In this document: positions 1 to 12,753 of the stretch, piece after piece
Position numbering within the stretch: the first letter of the stretch is position 1
Layout of the letters: every line of letters starts with the position of its first letter
Assembly: GCA_023053545.1 (NCBI GenBank)
Contig: JAKZAN010000059.1
Span: 124,001 to 188,000 of the forward strand
DNA length: 64,000 bases
Direction of reading: 5' to 3'
DNA from: Lepidurus packardi
Lineage: Eukaryota > Arthropoda > Branchiopoda > Notostraca > Triopsidae
The notes under the pieces: generated by a model
Database searches by the model: none
What the model was told of the DNA's origin: nothing
Seen by the model: the letters and a program-made list of their open reading frames with translations, nothing else
Program-made: the position numbers and the translations under genes

Positions 1-294
1 TTAATTCGTTACGGACTGAATTAATTCCTTACGGACTGAATTAATTCCTTACGGACTGAATTATTTCCTTACGGACTGAAATAATTATTTAGGATTGATT
101 GAATTCCGTTCTTACTGAATTAATTCCTTTCGGACTGAATTAATTCCTTAATTAATTCCTTACGGACTGAATTAATTCCTTACGGACTTAATTAATTCCT
201 TACGGACTGAATTAATACCTTACGGACTGAATTAAATCTTTACGGACAGAATTAATTCCTTACGGACTGAATAATTTCCTTACGGACTGAATTA

Positions 295-3200
295 ATTCAT
301 TAGGATTGATTGAATTCCTTTCTTACTGAATTAATTCCTTACGGACTGAATTAATTCCTTAATTAATTCCTTACGGACTGAATAAATTTCATACGGACTA
401 AATTAATTCATTACGGACTTAATTAATCCATTTCGGACTGAATTAATTCCTTAAGTACTGAACTTATTCCTTACGGACTGAATTAATTCCTTACGGACTG
501 AATTAATTCCTTACGGACAGAATTAATTCCTTACGGACTGAATTATTTCCTTACGGACTGAATTAATTCTTTAGGATTGATTGAATTCCTTACGGACTGA
601 ATTTATTCCTTAATTAATTCCTTACGGACTGAATTAATTTCATACGGACTGAATTAATTCATTACGGACTTAATTAATCCATTACGGACAGAATTAATTC
701 CATACGGACTGAACTAATTCCTTACGGACTTAATTAATTCCTTACGGACTGAATTAATTCCTTACGGACTGAATTAATTCCTTACGGACTGAATAATTTC
801 CTTACGGACTGAATTAATTCTTTAGGATTGATTGAATTCCTTTATTACTGAATTAATTCCTTACGGACTGAATTAATTCCTTACGGACTGAATTAATTCC
901 TTACAGACTGAATTAATTCCTTACGGACTGAATTAATTCCTTACGGACTGAATTAATTCCTTACGGACTGAATTAATTCCTTACGGACTTAATTAATTCC
1001 TTACGGACTGAATTAATTCCTTACGGACTGAATTAATTCCTTACGGACTGAATTAATTCCTTACGGACTGAATTAGTTCCTCACGGACTGAATTAATTCT
1101 TTAGGATTGATTGAATTCCTTTCTTACTGAATTAAATCCTTACGGACCGAATGAATTCCTTACGGACTGATTTAATTTCGTACGGACTGAATTAATTCCT
1201 TACGGACTTAATTAATCCATTACGGACTGAATTAATTCCTTACGGACTGAATTATTACATTACGGACTGAATTAATTCCTTACGGACTGAATTAATTCCT
1301 TACGGACTGAATTAATTCCTTACGGACTGAAATATTTCCTTACGGACTGAATTAATTCTTTAGGATTGATTGAATTCCTTTCTTACTGAATTAATTCCTT
1401 ACGGAGTGAATTAATTCCTTACGGACTGAATTAATTCCTTAAGGACCTAATTAAATCCGTAAGGAATGAATGAATTAATTACGGACTGAAATAATTCCGT
1501 ACGGACAGAATTAATTCCTTACGGACTGAATTAATTCCGTACGGATTTAATTAATTCCTTACGGACTGAATTAATTCCTTACGGACTGAATTAATTCCTT
1601 ACGGACTAAATGAATTCCTTACGGACTGAATTATTTCCTTACGGACTGAATTAATTCTTTAGGATTGATTGAATTCCGTTCTTACTGAATTAATTACTTA
1701 CGGACTGAATTAATTTCATACGGACTGAATTAATTCATTACGGACTTAATTAATCCATTACGGACTTAATTAATTCCTTACGTTCTGAACTTATTCCTTA
1801 CGGACTGAATTAATTCCTGACGGACTGAATTAATTCCTTACGGACTGAATTAATTCATTAGGATTGATTGAATTCCTTTCTTACTGAATTAATTCCTTAC
1901 GGACTGAATTAATTCCTTAATTAATTCCTTACGGACTGAATAAATTTCATACGGACTAAATTAATTCATTACGGACTTAATTAATCCATTTCGGACTGAA
2001 TTAATTCCTTAAGTACTGAACTTATTCCTTACGGACTGAATTAATTCCTTACGGACTGAATTAATTCCTTACGGACAGAATTAATTCCTTACGGACTGAA
2101 TTATTTCCTTACGGACTGAATTAATTCTTTAGGATTGATTGAATTCCTTACGGACTGAATTTATTCCTTAATTAATTCCTTACGGACTGAATTAATTTCA
2201 TACGGACTGAATTAATTCATTACGGACTTAATTAATCCATTACGGACAGAATTAATTCCATACGGACTGAACTAATTCCTTACGGACTTAATTAATTCCT
2301 TACGGACTGAATTAATTCCTTACGGACTGAATTAATTCCTTACGGACTGAATAATTTCCTTACGGACTGAATTAATTCTTTAGGATTGATTGAATTCCTT
2401 TATTACTGAATTAATTCCTTACGGACTGAATTAATTCCTTACGGACTGAATTAATTCCTTACAGACTGAATTAATTCCTTACGGACTGAATTAATTCCTT
2501 ACGGACTGAATTAATTCCTTACGGACTGAATTAATTCCTTACGGACTTAATTAATTCCTTACGGACTGAATTAATTCCTTACGGACTGAATTAATTCCTT
2601 ACGGACTGAATTAATTCCTTACGGACTGAATTAGTTCCTCACGGACTGAATTAATTCTTTAGGATTGATTGAATTCCTTTCTTACTGAATTAAATCCTTA
2701 CGGACCGAATGAATTCCTTACGGACTGATTTAATTTCGTACGGACTGAATTAATTCCTTACGGACTTAATTAATCCATTACGGACTGAATTAATTCCTTA
2801 CGGACTGAATTATTACATTACGGACTGAATTAATTCCTTACGGACTGAATTAATTCCTTACGGACTGAATTAATTCCTTACGGACTGAAATATTTCCTTA
2901 CGGACTGAATTAATTCTTTAGGATTGATTGAATTCCTTTCTTACTGAATTAATTCCTTACGGAGTGAATTAATTCCTTACGGACTGAATTAATTCCTTAA
3001 GGACCTAATTAAATCCGTAAGGAATGAATGAATTAATTACGGACTGAAATAATTCCGTACGGACAGAATTAATTCCTTACGGACTGAATTAATTCCGTAC
3101 GGATTTAATTAATTCCTTACGGACTGAATTAATTCCTTACGGACTGAATTAATTCCTTACGGACTAAATGAATTCCTTACGGACTGAATTATTTCCTTAC

Positions 3201-3410
3201 GGACTGAATTAATTCTTTAGGATTGATTGAATTCCGTTCTTACTGAATTAATTACTTACGGACTGAATTAATTTCATACGGACTGAATTAATTCATTACG
3301 GACTTAATTAATCCATTACGGACTTAATTAATTCCTTACGTTCTGAACTTATTCCTTACGGACTGAATTAATTCCTGACGGACTGAATTAATTCCTTACG
3401 GACTGAATTA
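295..3410 (+). repeat. Tandem higher-order duplication, period 1558 bp
   Basis: Two copies, about 295-1852 and 1853-3410. Matching rare variants lie exactly 1558 bp apart: the TTAAGTACTG monomer at 451 and 2009, and the GGATTGATTG marker at 303 and 1861. Each copy holds six marker-bounded blocks of 271, 251, 279, 259, 299 and 199 bp, which sum to 1558. The copies look identical by eye, so the event is recent relative to divergence among monomers. Confidence 0.85.
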
Positions 3411-6400
3411 ATACCTTACGGACTGAATTAAATCCTTTCGGACTGAAACAATTCCTTACGGACTTAATTAATTCCTTCCGGACTTAATTATCTCGTTACG
3501 GACTTAATTAATTCCTTACGGACTAAATTAATTCCTTACGTGCTTAATTAATTCCTTACGGTCTGAATTAATTCCGTACGGATTTAATTAATTCCTTACG
3601 GACTGAATTAATTCCTTACGGACTGAATTAATTCATTATGGACTTAATTAATTCCGTAAGGAATAAATGAATTAATTACGGACTGAAATAATTCCTTACG
3701 GACTGAATTAATTCCTTACGGAATGAATTAATTCCTTACGGACTGAATTAATTCCTTACGGACTGAATTAATTCCTTACGGACTGAATTATTTCCTTCGG
3801 ACTGAATTAATTCTTTAGGATTGATTGAATTCCGTTCTTACTGAAATAATTCCTTACGGACTGAATTAATTCCTTAATTAATTCCTTACGGACTGAATTA
3901 ATTTCATACGGACTGAATTAATTCATTACGGACTTAATTAATCCATTACGGACTTAATTAATTCCTTACGTACTGAACTTATTCCTTACGGACTGAATTA
4001 ATTCCTTACGGACTGAATTAATTCCTTACGGACAGAATTAATTCCTTACGGACTGAATTATTTCCTTACGGACTGAATTAATTATTTAGGATTGATTGAA
4101 TTCCTTACGGACTGAATTAATTCCTTAATTAATTCCTTACGGACTGAATTAATTTCATACGGAATGAATTAATTCCTTACGGACTGAATTAATTCCTTAC
4201 GGACTGAATTATTTCCTTACGGACTGAATTAATTCTTTAGGATTGATTGAATTCCTTTCTTACTGAATTAATTCCTTACGGACTGAATTAATTCCTTAAG
4301 GACTGAACTAATTCTTTCCGGACTGAATTAATTCCTTAGGGACTGAATTAATTCCTTACGGACTGAATTAATTCCTTACGGACTGAATTAATTCCTTACG
4401 GACTGAATTAATTCCTTACGGACTGAATTAATTCCATAATTAATTCCTTACGGACTGAATTAATTTCATATGGACTAAATTAATTCATTACGGACTTAAT
4501 TAATCCATTTCGGACTGAATTAATTCCTTACGTACTGAACTTATTCCTTACGGACTGAATTAATTCCTTACGGACTGAATTAATTCCTTACGGACTAAAT
4601 TAATACCTTACGGACTGAATTAAATCCTTACGGACCGAATTAATTCCTTACGGACTGAATTAATTCCTTACGGATTTGGTTAATTCCTTACGGACTGAAT
4701 TATTTCCTTACGGACTGAATTAATTCCTTACGGACTGAATTAGTTCCTCACGGACTGAATTAATTCTTTAGGATTGATTGAATTCCTTTCTTACTGAATT
4801 AATTCCTTACGGACTGAATGAATTCCTTACGGACTGATTTAATTTCATACGGACTGAATTTATTCCTTACGGACTTAATTAATCCATTACGGACTGAATT
4901 AATTCCTTACGGACTGAATTATTACATTACGGACTGAATTAATTCCTTACGGACTGAATTAATTCCTTACGGACTGAATTATTACATTACGGACTGAATT
5001 AATTCCTTACGGACAGAATGAATTCCTTACGGACTGAATTAATTCCTTACGTACTGAATTATTTCCTTACGGACTGAATTAATTCTTTAGGATTGATTGA
5101 ATTCCTTTCTTACTGAATTAAATCCTTACGGACCGAATGAATTCCTTACGGACTGATTTAATTTCGTACGGACTGAATTAATTCCTTACGGACTTAATTA
5201 ATCCATTACGGACTGAATTAATTCCTTACGGACTGAATTATTACATTACGGACTGAATTAATTCCTTACGGACTGAATTAATTCCTTACGGACTGAATTA
5301 ATTCCTTACGGACTGAAATATTTCCTTACGGACTGAATTAATTCTTTAGGATTGATTGAATTCCTTTCTTACTGAATTAATTCCTTACGGAGTGAATTAA
5401 TTCCTTACGGACTGAATTAATTCCTTAAGGACCTAATTAAATCCGTAAGGAATGAATGAATTAATTACGGACTGAAATAATTCCGTACGGACAGAATTAA
5501 TTCCTTACGGACTGAATTAATTCCGTACGGATTTAATTAATTCCTTACGGACTGAATTAATTCCTTACGGACTGAATTAATTCCTTACGGACTAAATGAA
5601 TTCCTTACGGACTGAATTATTTCCTTACGGACTGAATTAATTCTTTAGGATTGATTGAATTCCGTTCTTACTGAATTAATTACTTACGGACTGAATTAAT
5701 TTCATACGGACTGAATTAATTCATTACGGACTTAATTAATCCATTACGGACTTAATTAATTCCTTACGTTCTGAACTTATTCCTTACGGACTGAATTAAT
5801 TCCTGACGGACTGAATTAATTCCTTACGGACTGAATTAATACCTTACGGACTGAATTAAATCCTTTCGGACTGAAACAATTCCTTACGGACTTAATTAAT
5901 TCCTTCCGGACTTAATTATCTCGTTACGGACTTAATTAATTCCTTACGGACTAAATTAATTCCTTACGTGCTTAATTAATTCCTTACGGTCTGAATTAAT
6001 TCCGTACGGATTTAATTAATTCCTTACGGACTGAATTAATTCCTTACGGACTGAATTAATTCATTATGGACTTAATTAATTCCGTAAGGAATAAATGAAT
6101 TAATTACGGACTGAAATAATTCCTTACGGACTGAATTAATTCCTTACGGAATGAATTAATTCCTTACGGACTGAATTAATTCCTTACGGACTGAATTAAT
6201 TCCTTACGGACTGAATTATTTCCTTCGGACTGAATTAATTCTTTAGGATTGATTGAATTCCGTTCTTACTGAAATAATTCCTTACGGACTGAATTAATTC
6301 CTTAATTAATTCCTTACGGACTGAATTAATTTCATACGGACTGAATTAATTCATTACGGACTTAATTAATCCATTACGGACTTAATTAATTCCTTACGTA

Positions 6401-7496
6401 CTGAACTTATTCCTTACGGACTGAATTAATTCCTTACGGACTGAATTAATTCCTTACGGACAGAATTAATTCCTTACGGACTGAATTATTTCCTTACGGA
6501 CTGAATTAATTATTTAGGATTGATTGAATTCCTTACGGACTGAATTAATTCCTTAATTAATTCCTTACGGACTGAATTAATTTCATACGGAATGAATTAA
6601 TTCCTTACGGACTGAATTAATTCCTTACGGACTGAATTATTTCCTTACGGACTGAATTAATTCTTTAGGATTGATTGAATTCCTTTCTTACTGAATTAAT
6701 TCCTTACGGACTGAATTAATTCCTTAAGGACTGAACTAATTCTTTCCGGACTGAATTAATTCCTTAGGGACTGAATTAATTCCTTACGGACTGAATTAAT
6801 TCCTTACGGACTGAATTAATTCCTTACGGACTGAATTAATTCCTTACGGACTGAATTAATTCCATAATTAATTCCTTACGGACTGAATTAATTTCATATG
6901 GACTAAATTAATTCATTACGGACTTAATTAATCCATTTCGGACTGAATTAATTCCTTACGTACTGAACTTATTCCTTACGGACTGAATTAATTCCTTACG
7001 GACTGAATTAATTCCTTACGGACTAAATTAATACCTTACGGACTGAATTAAATCCTTACGGACCGAATTAATTCCTTACGGACTGAATTAATTCCTTACG
7101 GATTTGGTTAATTCCTTACGGACTGAATTATTTCCTTACGGACTGAATTAATTCCTTACGGACTGAATTAGTTCCTCACGGACTGAATTAATTCTTTAGG
7201 ATTGATTGAATTCCTTTCTTACTGAATTAATTCCTTACGGACTGAATGAATTCCTTACGGACTGATTTAATTTCATACGGACTGAATTTATTCCTTACGG
7301 ACTTAATTAATCCATTACGGACTGAATTAATTCCTTACGGACTGAATTATTACATTACGGACTGAATTAATTCCTTACGGACTGAATTAATTCCTTACGG
7401 ACTGAATTATTACATTACGGACTGAATTAATTCCTTACGGACAGAATGAATTCCTTACGGACTGAATTAATTCCTTACGTACTGAATTATTTCCTT
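2641..7496 (+). repeat. Tandem higher-order duplication, period 2428 bp
   Basis: Two copies, about 2641-5068 and 5069-7496. Anchors are the rare CGGATTTGGT monomer (4671 and 7099), AATCCTTTCG (3431 and 5859) and TAAATCCTTA (2691 and 5119), all 2428 bp apart. The first copy begins inside the second copy of the 1558-bp duplication, so this event came later and carried part of that earlier duplication with it. Confidence 0.85.
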
Positions 7497-9890
7497 ACGG
7501 ACTGAATTAATTCTTTAGGATTGATTGAATTCCTTTCTTACTGAATTAATTCCTTACGGAGTGAATTAATTCCTTACGGACTGAATTAATTCCTTACGGA
7601 CTTAATAAAATCCGTAAGGAATGAATGAATTAATTACGGACTGAAATAATTCCGTACGGACTGAATTAATTCCTTACGGACTGAATTAATTCCGTACGGA
7701 TTTAATTAATTCCTTACGGACTGAATTAATTCCTTACGGACTGAATTAATTTCTTACGGACTAAATGAATTCCTTACGGACTGAATTAATTCTTTAAGAT
7801 TGATTGAATTCCGTCTTACTGAATTAATTACTTACGGACTGAATTAATTCCTTACGGACTGAATTAATTTCATACGGACTGAATTAATTCATTACGGACT
7901 TAATTAAATCCTTTCGGACTGAAACAATTCCTTACGGACTTAATTAATTCCTTCCGGACTTAATTATCTCCTTACGGACTTAATTAATTCCTTACGGACT
8001 AAATTAATTCCTTACGTGCTTAATTAATTCCTTACGGTCTGAATTAATTCCGTACGGATTTAATTAATTCCTTACGGACTGAATTAATTCCTTACGGACT
8101 GAATTAATTCATTATGGACTTAATTAATTCCGTAAGGAATAAATGAATTAATTACGGACTGAAATAATTCCTTACGGAATGAATTAATTCCTTACGGACT
8201 GAATTAATTCCTTACGGACTGAATTAATTCCTTACGGACTGAATTATTTCCTTCGGACTGAATTAATTCTTTAGGATTGATTGAATTCCGTTCTTACTGA
8301 AATAATTCCTTACGGACTGAATTAATTCCTTAATTAATTCCTTACGGACTGAATTAATTTCATACGGACTGAATTAATTCATTACGGACTGAATTAATCC
8401 ATTACGGACTTAATTAATTCCTTACGTACTGAACTTATTCCTTACGGACTGAATTAATTCCTTACGGACTGAATTAATTCCTTACGGACAGAATTAATTC
8501 CTTACGGACTGAATTATTTCCTTACGGACTGAATTAATTATTTAGGATTGATTGAATTCCTTACGGACTGAATTAATTCCTTACGGACTGAATTAATTTC
8601 ATACGGAATGAATTAATTCCTTACGGACTGAATTAATTCCTTACGGACTGAATTATTTCCTTACGGACTGAATTAATTCTTTAGGATTGATTGAATTCCT
8701 TTCTTACTGAATTAATTCCTTACGGACTGAATTAATTCCTTAAGGACTGAATTAATTCCTTACGGACTGAATTAATTCCTTACGGACTGAATTAATTCCT
8801 TACGGACTGAATTAATTCCTTACGGACTGAATTAATTCCTTACGGACTGAATTAATTCCTTACGGACTGAATTAATTCCATAATTAATTCCTTACGGACT
8901 GAATTAATTTCATATGGACTAAATTAATTCATTACGGACTTAATTAATCCATTTCGGACTGAATTAATTCCTTACGTACTGAACTTATTCCTTACGGACT
9001 GAATTAATTCCTTACGGACTGAATTAATTCCTTACGGACTAAATTAATACCTTACGGACTGAATTAAATCCTTACGGACCGAATTAATTCCTTACGGACT
9101 GAATTAATTCCTTACGGACTTAGTTAATTCCTTACGGACTGAATTAATTCCTTACGGACTGAATTAATTCCTTACGGACTGAATTAGTTCCTCACGGACT
9201 GAATTAATTCTTACGGATTGATTGAATTCCTTTCTTACTGAATTAATTCCTTACGGACTGAATGAATTCCTTACGGACTGATTTAATTTCATACGGACTG
9301 AATTAATTCCTTACGGACTTAATTAATCCATTACGGACTGAATTAATTCCTTACGGACTGAATTATTACATTACGGACTGAATTAATTCCTTACGGACTG
9401 AATTAATTCCTTACGGACTGAATTATTACATTACGGACAGAATTAATTCCTTACGGACTGAATTAATTCCTTACGTACTGAATTATTTCCTTACGGACTG
9501 AATTAATTCTTTAGGATTGATTGAATTCCTTTCTTACTGAATTAATTCCTTACGGAGTGAATTAATTCCTTACGGACTGAATTAATTCCTTACGGACTTA
9601 ATAAAATCGGTAAGGAATGAATGAATTAATTACGGACTGAAATAATTCCGTACGGACTGAATTAATTCCATACGGACTGAATTAATTCCGTACGGATTTA
9701 ATTAATTCCTTACGGACTGAATTAATTCCTTACGGACTGAATTAATTTCTTACGGACTAAATGAATTCCTTACGGACTGAATTAATTCTTTAAGATTGAT
9801 TGAATTCCGTCTTACTGAATTAATTACTTACGGACTGAATTAATTCCTTACGGACTGAATTAATTTCATACGGACTGAATTAATTCATTA
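5859..9890 (+). repeat. Imperfect duplication of about 2.0 kb
   Basis: The stretch from about 7900 to 9890 repeats the variant order of about 5859-7900. Offsets drift between 2048 (AATCCTTTCG, 5859 and 7907) and 1996 (TCTTTAAGAT at 7791 and 9787; CTTAATAAAA at 7601 and 9597). The drift comes in monomer-sized steps, for example one monomer fewer near 9430. This is older or more edited than the neighbouring exact duplications. The edges are approximate. Confidence 0.65.
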
Positions 9891-10266
9891 CGGACTTAAT
9901 TAATCCATTACGGACTTAATTAATTCCTTACGTACTGAACTTATTCCTTACGTACTGAACTTATTCCTTACGGACTGAATTAATTCCTTACGGACTGAAT
10001 TAATTCCTTACGGACTGAATTAATACCTTACGGACTGAATTAAATCCTTACGGACCGAAATAATTCCTTACGGACTTAATTAATTCCTTACGGACTTAAT
10101 TAACTCCTTACGGACTTAATTAATTCCTTACGGACTAAATTAATTCCTTACGTGCTTAATTAATTCCTTACGGACTAAATTAATTCATTATGGACTTAAT
10201 TAATTCCGTAAGGAATAAATGAATTAATTACGGACTGAAATAATTCTGTACGGACTGAATTAATTC

Positions 10267-10272
10267 CTTACG
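10267..10272. other. Paralogous empty insertion site
   Basis: CTTACG here is preceded by the TTCTGTACGG monomer and followed by GACTGAATTAATTCCGTACG. These are the same left and right neighbours that flank both retroelements, but here they are joined directly with a single CTTACG. It represents the pre-insertion state of a duplicated block. Confidence 0.75.
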
Positions 10273-12747
10273 GACTGAATTAATTCCGTACGGATTTAAT
10301 TAATTCCTTACGGACTGAATTATTTCCTTACGGACTGAATTAATTCCTTACGGACTAAATGAATTCCTTACGGACTGAATTAATTCTTTAGGATTGATTG
10401 AATTCCGTCTTACTGAATTAATTACTTACGGACTGAATTAATTCATAATTAATTCCTTACGGACTGAATTAATTCCTTACGGAATCAATTAATTCCTTAC
10501 GGACTGAATTAATTCCTTACGGACTGAATTATTTCCTTACGGACTGAATTAATTCTTTAGGATTGATTGAATTCCGTTCTTACTGAATTAATTCCTTACG
10601 GACTGAATTAATTCCTTAATTAATTCCTTACGGACTGAATTAATTTCATACGGACTGAATTAATTCATTACGGACTTAATTAATCCATTACGGACTTAAT
10701 TAATTCCTTACGTACTGAACTTATTCCTTACGAACTGAATTAATTCCTTACGGACTGAATTAATTCCTTACGGACAGAATTAATTCCTTACGGACTGAAT
10801 TATTTCCTTACGGACTGAATTAATTCTTTAGGATTGATTGAATTCCTTACGGACTGAATTAATTCCTTAATTAATTCCTTACGGACTGAATTAATTTCAT
10901 ACGGACTGAATTAATTCATTACGGACTTAATTAATCCATTACGGACTGAACTAATTCCTTACGTACTGAACTTATTCCTTACGGACTGAATTAATTCCTT
11001 ACGGACTGAATTAATTCCTTACGGACTGAATTAATACCTTACGGACTGAATTAAATCCTTACGGACAGAATTAATTCCATACGGACTGAATTAATTCTTT
11101 ACGGACTTAATTTATTCCTTACGGACTGAATTAATTCCTTACGGACTGAATTAATTCCTTACGGACTGAATTATTTCCTTACGGACTGAATTAACTCTGT
11201 AGGATTGATTGAATTCCATTCTTACTGAATTAAATCCTTACGGACAGAATTAATTCCTTACGGACTGAATAATTTCCTTACGGACTGAATTAATTCTTTA
11301 GGATTGATTGAATTCCTTTCTTACTGAATTAATTCCTTACGGACTGAATTAATTCCTTACGGACTGAATTAATTCCTTAATTAATTCCTTACGGACTGAA
11401 TTAATTTCATACGGACTAAATTAATTCATTACGGACTTAATTAATCCATTTCGGACTGAATTAAGTCCTTACGTACTGAACTTATTCCTTACGGACTGAA
11501 TTAATTCCTTACGGACTGAATTAATTCCTTACGGACTGAATTAATTCCTTAATTAATTCCTTACGGACTGAATTAATTCCTTACGGACTGAATAATTTCC
11601 TTACGGACTGAATTAATTCTTTAGGATTGATTGAATTCCTTTCTTACTGAATTATTTCCTTACGGACTGAAGTAATTCCTTACGGACTGAATTAATTCCT
11701 TACGGACTGAATTAATACCTTACGGACTGAATTAAATCCTTACGGACAGAATTAATTCCTTACGGACTGAATAATTTCCTTACGGACTGAATTAATTCTT
11801 TAGGATTGATTGAATTCCTTTCTTACTGAATTAATTCCTTACGGACTGAATTAATTCCTTACGGACTGAATTAATTCCTTAATTAATTCCTTACGGACTG
11901 AATTAATTTCATACGGACTAAATTAATTCATTACGGACTTAATTAATCCATTTCGGACTGAATTAAGTCCTTACGTACTGAACTTATTCCTTACGGACTG
12001 AATTAATTCCTTACGGACTGAATTAATTCCTTACGGACTGAATTAATACCTTACGGACTGAATTAAATCCTTACGGACCGAATTAATTCCTTACGGACTG
12101 GATTAATTCCTTACGGACTTAATTAATTCCTTACTTACTGAATTAATTCCTTACGGACTGAATTAATTCCTTACGGATTTAATTAATTCCTTACGGACTG
12201 AATTAATTCCTTACGGACTGAATTAATTTCTTACGGACTAAATGAATTCCTTACGGATTGAATTAATTCTTTAGGATTGATTGAATTCCGTCTTACTGAA
12301 TTAATTACTTACGGACTGAATTAATTCCTTACGGACTGAATTAATTTCATACGGACTGAATTAATTCATTACGGACTTAATTAATCCATTACGGACTTAA
12401 TTAATTCCTTACGTACTGAACTTATTCCTTACGTACTGAACTTATTCCTTACGGACTGAATTAATTCCTTACGGACTGAATTAATTCCTTACGGACTGAA
12501 TTAATACCTTACGGACTGAATTAAATCCTTACGGACTGAAATAATTCCTTACGGACTTAATTAATTCCTTACGGACTTAATTAACTCCTTACGGACTGAA
12601 TTAATTCCTTACGGACTGAATTAATTCCTTACGGACTGAATTAATACCTTACGGACTGAATTAAATCCTTACGGACTGAAATAATTCCGTAAGGAATAAA
12701 TGAATTAATTACGGACTGAAATAATTCTGTACGGACTGAATTAATTC

Positions 12748-12753
12748 CTTACG
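12748..12753. other. Second paralogous empty insertion site
   Basis: This is the same context as the empty site at 10267-10272, carried 2481 bp along by the tandem duplication: TTCTGTACGG monomer, CTTACG once, then the TTCCGTACGG variant. It supports a 6-bp target duplication for the element. Confidence 0.75.
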
